64,000 nucleotides of DNA from Kaistella flava (ex Peng et al. 2021). GTDB taxonomy: Bacteria > Bacteroidota > Bacteroidia > Flavobacteriales > Weeksellaceae. The notes beneath the pieces are model-generated. The model was given only the letters and a program-made list of their open reading frames with translations, was not told the DNA's origin and did no database searches. The position numbers and the translations under genes are program-made. The DNA lies in assembly GCF_015191005.1 (NCBI RefSeq), contig NZ_CP040442.1:2666001-2730000 (forward strand). The letters run 5' to 3'. Of the stretch, positions 59,726 through 64,000 are shown in pieces; positions within the stretch are counted from its first letter, which is position 1, and each line of letters starts with the position of its first letter.

Positions 59726-61261
59726 ATGTTAGTGAAAATTTACGGGAGTGCTATTTTCGGAGTTTCTGCACAAACAATCACCATTGAAGTCAATGTAGAT
59801 ACTGGAGGCGTCGGTTACCATTTGGTTGGTCTTCCGGATAACGCCATTAAAGAAAGCAGTTATCGAATATCTGCAGCGTTGAAAAATATTGGTTTCAAAA
59901 TTCCGGGAAAGAAAATTACCATCAATATGGCGCCGGCAGATCTACGTAAAGAAGGTTCTGCTTACGACTTAAGTATCGCCTTAGGAATCCTAGCTGCCTC
60001 AGAGCAGATTAAAGCCGAAGAAATAAGTAAATACATCATTATGGGTGAATTATCCTTAGACGGAGGATTATTGCCGATTAAAGGGGTTTTACCCATTGCC
60101 ATTAAAGCAAAAGAAGAAGGATTTAAGGGAATTATTTTACCCAAACTAAATATTCGAGAAGCTGCAATTGTGAGCGATTTAGAAGTTTATGGAATCGACA
60201 ACATTAAAGAAGTGGTGGATTTCTTTAATGAAGGAATTCCTTTAGAACGAACGACGATTGATATCCGAAAAGAATTCCAAGAAAAAGTACATCATTTCCC
60301 AAATGACTTTTCAGAAGTAAAAGGTCAGGAAACCGCTAAACGCGCAATGGAAGTTGCAGCAGCAGGTGGACATAACATTATTTTAATCGGGCCGCCAGGA
60401 AGTGGCAAAACAATGCTTGCGAAAAGAGTTCCGACCATACTACCTCCTTTAACTTTAATAGAAGCCTTAGAAACAACTAAAATACATTCTGTCGCCGGGA
60501 AGATTGGGACGGAAACCTCATTGATGACGGTGCGACCATTTAGAAGTCCGCATCATACTATTTCTGACGTCGCTTTAGTCGGTGGCGGTAGTTACCCTCA
60601 GCCTGGAGAAATTTCATTAGCACATAACGGCGTTTTATTTCTCGATGAAATGCCGGAATTTAAGAGAACTGTTTTAGAAGTAATGCGTCAACCTTTGGAA
60701 GATCGTGAAGTCACCATTTCCCGCGCGAAATTTACAGTGAATTATCCCGCGAGTTTCATGTTGGTTGCGAGCATGAATCCCAGTCCTAGTGGTTTTTTTC
60801 CTGACGATCCCAATAATACTTCTTCACAATTCGAGATGCAGCGGTATATGAATAAACTTTCTGGGCCACTACTCGACCGAATCGATATTCACATTGAAGT
60901 ACAAAAAGTAGAATTCGAACAACTGGCAGATAAAAGGAAAGGCGAACAAAGTGATGAAATCAGAAGACGGGTTTTAATTGCAAGGGAACTTCAAAGCAAT
61001 CGGTATAAAGATTCCGATATTCATTACAATGCGCAAATGGGCCCGCGTGATATTGAGAAGTTTTGTGAACTCGATGAAGCTTCGCAAACCCTCATTAAAA
61101 CAGCGATGGAAAAACTGAATTTATCTGCACGAGCTTATGATCGAATTTTAAAGGTGTCCAGAACTATCGCCGATTTGGAACAAGCAGAAACCTTAAATGC
61201 TGCTCATATTTCAGAAGCGATTCAATATCGAAGTTTAGACCGTGAGTTTTGGAATGTGTAA
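59726..61261 (+). CDS. YifB/ComM family Mg-chelatase-like AAA+ ATPase
   Basis: 511 residues. N-terminal ChlI-type domain (VEVNVDTGGVGYHLVGLPDNAIKES), central AAA+ domain with Walker A GPPGSGKTML and Walker B VLFLDEMPEF, and a C-terminal Mg_chelatase_C domain (NLSARAYDRILKVSRTIADLE). ComM homologues are branch-migration helicases used in natural transformation; the same may hold here. No other competence genes are adjacent. Confidence 0.92.
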   Translation: MLVKIYGSAIFGVSAQTITIEVNVDTGGVGYHLVGLPDNAIKESSYRISAALKNIGFKIPGKKITINMAPADLRKEGSAYDLSIALGILAASEQIKAEEISKYIIMGELSLDGGLLPIKGVLPIAIKAKEEGFKGIILPKLNIREAAIVSDLEVYGIDNIKEVVDFFNEGIPLERTTIDIRKEFQEKVHHFPNDFSEVKGQETAKRAMEVAAAGGHNIILIGPPGSGKTMLAKRVPTILPPLTLIEALETTKIHSVAGKIGTETSLMTVRPFRSPHHTISDVALVGGGSYPQPGEISLAHNGVLFLDEMPEFKRTVLEVMRQPLEDREVTISRAKFTVNYPASFMLVASMNPSPSGFFPDDPNNTSSQFEMQRYMNKLSGPLLDRIDIHIEVQKVEFEQLADKRKGEQSDEIRRRVLIARELQSNRYKDSDIHYNAQMGPRDIEKFCELDEASQTLIKTAMEKLNLSARAYDRILKVSRTIADLEQAETLNAAHISEAIQYRSLDREFWNV

Positions 61262-61475
61262 AAACATTATTTAAAAATGGATTGTATTTTTTTTGAACCA
61301 CAACAGTCACAAATAATTACTTCAAAATTGTAAAGTTCAAAAAAGTGAAAATCTGAATATTTTCATCAATTTTTAATATAGTTAAAACGAAGCGTTTTGA
61401 TTTTAGAAATTTCTCGATTATCGTTAAAAAAAATACCGCTCCAAATGAAGCGGTAGATTATATTTTAATTAAAAA

Positions 61476-62387
61476 CTATTTCCAAGTTTGATTGGATTTA
61501 TCATCCGAGCGTTTTATACCATTGTCAATATTATACGCCAAACCAACTCCTAAAGTTTGCTTCATTTGAGTTTTCCAAATTTGATTATGATCATACAGTA
61601 AATCTAAAGTTACGACTGAAGAAATATATTTGTTGATTTTCATATTAAAAACGCCTCCATAAGAAAGAACCAATCGTTCTGGATGACTGAGGTAATTAGA
61701 GAATACAGAGGCTGAATTCACCAACGTAATGTTCTCCATTAATTTAACCTTGTAAATCGCAGTTCCTAAAAAACCGAATTGGAATAATGACGAAGCACCG
61801 TCGTGTTTCAAACCATAATTTCCAGCATACTGCAAATCTTTATCTAAAACGAAAGTCCATCTTGCATTCGCAGGACGCAAAGTCATGGTGAAATTATCGT
61901 TTGGTCTATAGGTAAAACCGGCACCAACATTCACATAACCAGGAGCCATGAAATTAGAAAGCTTCTTTGCATCTGGATTATTTCCATCTGTATAACCGGC
62001 AGCGAACTGAGTAAGCAAACTCGCTCCACCGGAAACATACCAATGGTCATAAATTTTTCTTCCAAAATTCGTGGATAGATTGATAATATCCTGAGTTTTT
62101 CTATTCCCTAAGCCTTGCGTCTTATTTTCTCCGTAACCCAACACCACAATATTTTCCCACAAATCTTTCCCCTTTTCATAAGTCATATTGTAATTAACAC
62201 CGGCAATCCAACCGACATTATTAGCACCACCACCAATCCAATTAGAAAATGCAGCTTGATTAAGCATCAATGTGTTTTGTCCTTGAATAGACCAATTCTT
62301 CAAGGTGTCCTGCGGTACATCTTCAGCATTGCCTTGAGCTGTTAAAAATCCTGAAATTAAAATTCCGGCTAACGTTAATTTTTTCAT
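61476..62387 (-). CDS. DUF3078 family protein (outer-membrane barrel-like)
   Basis: 303 residues. Signal peptide (KKLTLAGILISGFLTAQG), then NWSIQGQNTLMLNQAAFSNWIGGGANNVGW, the DUF3078 signature, and alternating Tyr/Gly/Leu strands to the end (QTLGVGLAYNID). About half of its segments match the protein encoded at 62442-63548, so the two arose by tandem duplication. Function unknown. Confidence 0.85.
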   Translation of the reverse strand: MKKLTLAGILISGFLTAQGNAEDVPQDTLKNWSIQGQNTLMLNQAAFSNWIGGGANNVGWIAGVNYNMTYEKGKDLWENIVVLGYGENKTQGLGNRKTQDIINLSTNFGRKIYDHWYVSGGASLLTQFAAGYTDGNNPDAKKLSNFMAPGYVNVGAGFTYRPNDNFTMTLRPANARWTFVLDKDLQYAGNYGLKHDGASSLFQFGFLGTAIYKVKLMENITLVNSASVFSNYLSHPERLVLSYGGVFNMKINKYISSVVTLDLLYDHNQIWKTQMKQTLGVGLAYNIDNGIKRSDDKSNQTWK

Positions 62388-62441
62388 CTATTATGGTTTT
62401 TAATAGATAAAAATACAACTTAATTAGCTAAGAATGAATCT

Positions 62442-63548
62442 CTAATTAACGAAAGGTTTAATCATTTTTTTATTCTTCTCTTTAACTTCATAACCAAAAT
62501 TATAAGAAAAACCAACACCCAATGTCTGTTTCAATTGAAGTTTCTTCATTTGATCATGATCGTAAAGCAAATCTAAACTGATGACCGTGTTGATAAATTT
62601 ATTGAATTTAAAATTAAGAGTGCCATTATAAGCAATATCAACTCTCTCAGGGTGAAAGGCATAATTACTAAAGAGGTTAAGTTGATTGACTAAATTAATA
62701 TCTTTGTAAATTTTCAAACGGTAAACCACATTAACCAAAGCTCCAATTTCAGATCGAACAGACTGACCATCTTTTTCTAAACCATATCTGCCCGCTTGCT
62801 GTAGCAAAGGATCCATAACAAATGTAAACTTACCATTCACCGGTCTGAAAATCACCTGAAAGTTTTCATTCGGATTATATAAAATCCCGACCCCAGCATA
62901 AACATAACCCGGTGACATGAATCGAGAAATTCGATCTTCAAATGATGGATTTGGTGTTAATGAATAATTATATCCCGTTGAAAACTGCGACAAAAATTGA
63001 AAACCAGTTGACAGGTAAAAATTCCTCCCGATATCGTAACCGTAGTTGGTCATCAAATTAATATAATCTTCTGTCTTTCGAGAAGCTTCTCCTTGCGAAG
63101 AAACAAAACCGTAACCCAATTGGATATTATTGTCTAAGAAATGTCTTTTGTTTTTATAACTTAAAGTATAATTGATTTTCCCGATAACACCGATATTATT
63201 ATTCCCTCCAGAGTTCCAGTTAGAAAAGGCAGACTGATTAAAAACAAGATTATTCTGGCCGTAATAAAACCACTTAATCGGATCTTTTAACTGCAATATA
63301 TTATAGGGCGTAACAGGAATATCATCGCCGCTTTCTGTGATTTTTACTCGGTCACGAATAACGATTGTATCTTTAAAAAGAACTGCAAATTTTTCCAGCT
63401 TCGGATTAGCCAGACTGTCTAAATTCAGCGCCGTAGCATTCCATCTCTTTTGTGAAATAGAATCGATTTCACCCAGAACATTTTTTTCTTTCTGGGAAAA
63501 AACAGCCAATGACACCAATGATATAATAACGGTAAACAACTTTCTCAT
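62442..63548 (-). CDS. DUF3078 family protein, larger paralogue
   Basis: 368 residues from ATG 63548; an in-frame ATG at 63572 is less likely as it precedes the signal peptide (RKLFTVIISLVSLAVFSQ). An N-terminal extra region of about 100 residues (KFAVLFKDTIVIRDRVKITESGDDI) precedes the shared barrel core (NNLVFNQSAFSNWNSGGNNNIGV, ending LKQTLGVGFSYNF). Upstream of the shorter paralogue by 54 nt; likely one operon. Confidence 0.85.
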   Translation of the reverse strand: MRKLFTVIISLVSLAVFSQKEKNVLGEIDSISQKRWNATALNLDSLANPKLEKFAVLFKDTIVIRDRVKITESGDDIPVTPYNILQLKDPIKWFYYGQNNLVFNQSAFSNWNSGGNNNIGVIGKINYTLSYKNKRHFLDNNIQLGYGFVSSQGEASRKTEDYINLMTNYGYDIGRNFYLSTGFQFLSQFSTGYNYSLTPNPSFEDRISRFMSPGYVYAGVGILYNPNENFQVIFRPVNGKFTFVMDPLLQQAGRYGLEKDGQSVRSEIGALVNVVYRLKIYKDINLVNQLNLFSNYAFHPERVDIAYNGTLNFKFNKFINTVISLDLLYDHDQMKKLQLKQTLGVGFSYNFGYEVKEKNKKMIKPFVN

Positions 63549-63699
63549 AGTCGGCAAATTTAAGACAAACAAATAAATCTAAAAATTCATTCTATTACTA
63601 TTTTCGTACTTTTTGTCTGATTTTAATTACATTTATAAAAAGATTTAGCCATAATTACCCATTAATCATTTTGGTCAACGTTTTGTCAAAAAATTAACC

Positions 63700-64000
63700 A
63701 TGCTGAAAAACCACATTAATCTCAAAGCAGTGCTTTACGCAGCCATAATGGTTGCAGCGATGTGGTTGGGATATTTACTACAGCAGCTCGGTTGGTTTAG
63801 TGGTTGTTCAGGCGCAATCATTCCACTAAGTCCTTATGGATTAAAAGGAATTTTTCTATCTCCTTTTTTACATGGCAGCCTGGAACACATCTTTGGTAAT
63901 TCAGTTCCTGTTTTTGTTTTAATATTTCTGTTATATCAATTTTACCCTTTTATCGCAAGACAAATATTATTTCTGGGTTGGATTTTAACCGGATTTCTAG
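63700..64000 (+). CDS. Rhomboid family intramembrane protease, N-terminal part
   Basis: Truncated by the window end; 100 residues are readable. It starts MLKNHINLKAVLYAAIMVAAMW, a membrane helix at about 10-28, a loop with two helices, and the motif HGSLEHIFGNSVPV, matching the conserved Hxx(x)H..N of rhomboids; the catalytic Ser and His helices would lie beyond the window. It cleaves membrane segments; the substrate is unknown. Confidence 0.8.
   Translation, partial: MLKNHINLKAVLYAAIMVAAMWLGYLLQQLGWFSGCSGAIIPLSPYGLKGIFLSPFLHGSLEHIFGNSVPVFVLIFLLYQFYPFIARQILFLGWILTGFL

Noticed and set aside
1..64000. CRISPR array, prophage, insertion sequence or rRNA operon
   Set aside because: No regularly spaced identical repeats, integrase, transposase, phage structural genes or rRNA were recognised.

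Overview
The window is AT-rich, densely coded chromosomal DNA from a member of the Bacteroidota, most likely a Chryseobacterium/Kaistella-type flavobacterium (family Weeksellaceae). The evidence is GLPGLI, DUF3078, DUF6252-like and DUF885 proteins, a M56-TonB protease, a second EF-G of the Bacteroides EF-G2 type, TAnnTTTG promoter elements in place of sigma70 -10 boxes, little Shine-Dalgarno sequence, and several short intergenic repeats of flavobacterial type. I see no prophage, insertion sequence, CRISPR array or rRNA; the content is mostly housekeeping.

Layout. 1-8958: the end of an LptF/LptG permease, birA, rsfS, ftsH, a LUD-domain gene, cdsA, psd, a lipoprotein and a CPA2 cation/proton antiporter. 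The block rsfS-ftsH-LUD-cdsA-psd covers ribosome silencing, membrane protein quality control and phospholipid synthesis. 9015-12229 (minus strand): small unknowns, an AI-2E family permease and two related polytopic membrane proteins. 12286-15542: pabB, a pabC-like gene and a convergent menD, all chorismate-linked. 15642-20163: a RelE/ParE toxin-antitoxin pair, a 2OG-Fe(II) oxygenase, a lipoprotein and an EF-G2-like GTPase. 20290-24819: an outer-membrane-type protein, a PQQ-type sugar dehydrogenase and a three-gene module (BlaI-like repressor, M56 protease with a TonB-like C-terminus, GLPGLI protein) that starts with a clear double operator over its own promoter. 24956-31572: uvrB, a lipoprotein, a BaiN/HI0933-type flavoprotein, a thioesterase, thiL and the rplU-rpmA operon. 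31965-41395 and on to 43796: acyltransferase, miaE-like, DUF502, tnaA, a CPXCG protein, msrB, DUF445, pyrD, the Ktr-type potassium system and two unknown secreted proteins. 44059-49674: glyS, a serine hydrolase, sufS, bcp and a cysteine-free nth. 49714-58872: a response regulator and PAS histidine kinase, a DUF885 lipoprotein, ExbB-ExbD-TonB and folC. 58925-59338: three tRNA-Val genes. 59726-64000: a YifB/ComM ATPase, two DUF3078 proteins and the start of a rhomboid protease.

The most rewarding signals are outside ordinary gene calls: the BlaI/M56-TonB/GLPGLI module with its operator-promoter overlap; a five-copy CGCAAAG / CTTTTGTG intergenic repeat, two copies of which bracket sufS; three copies of a structured intergenic element; a 26-bp hairpin present twice in opposite orientation; a near-perfect 17-bp inverted repeat between sufS and bcp; a degenerate 11-bp-phased tandem array upstream of the YifB gene; a tRNA-Val(GAC) with C33 and a mismatched acceptor stem; and several genes whose TAnnTTTG box lies only 4-5 nt from the ATG, predicting leaderless mRNAs. 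No wholly new multi-gene system is certain here; the M56-TonB module is the best candidate.
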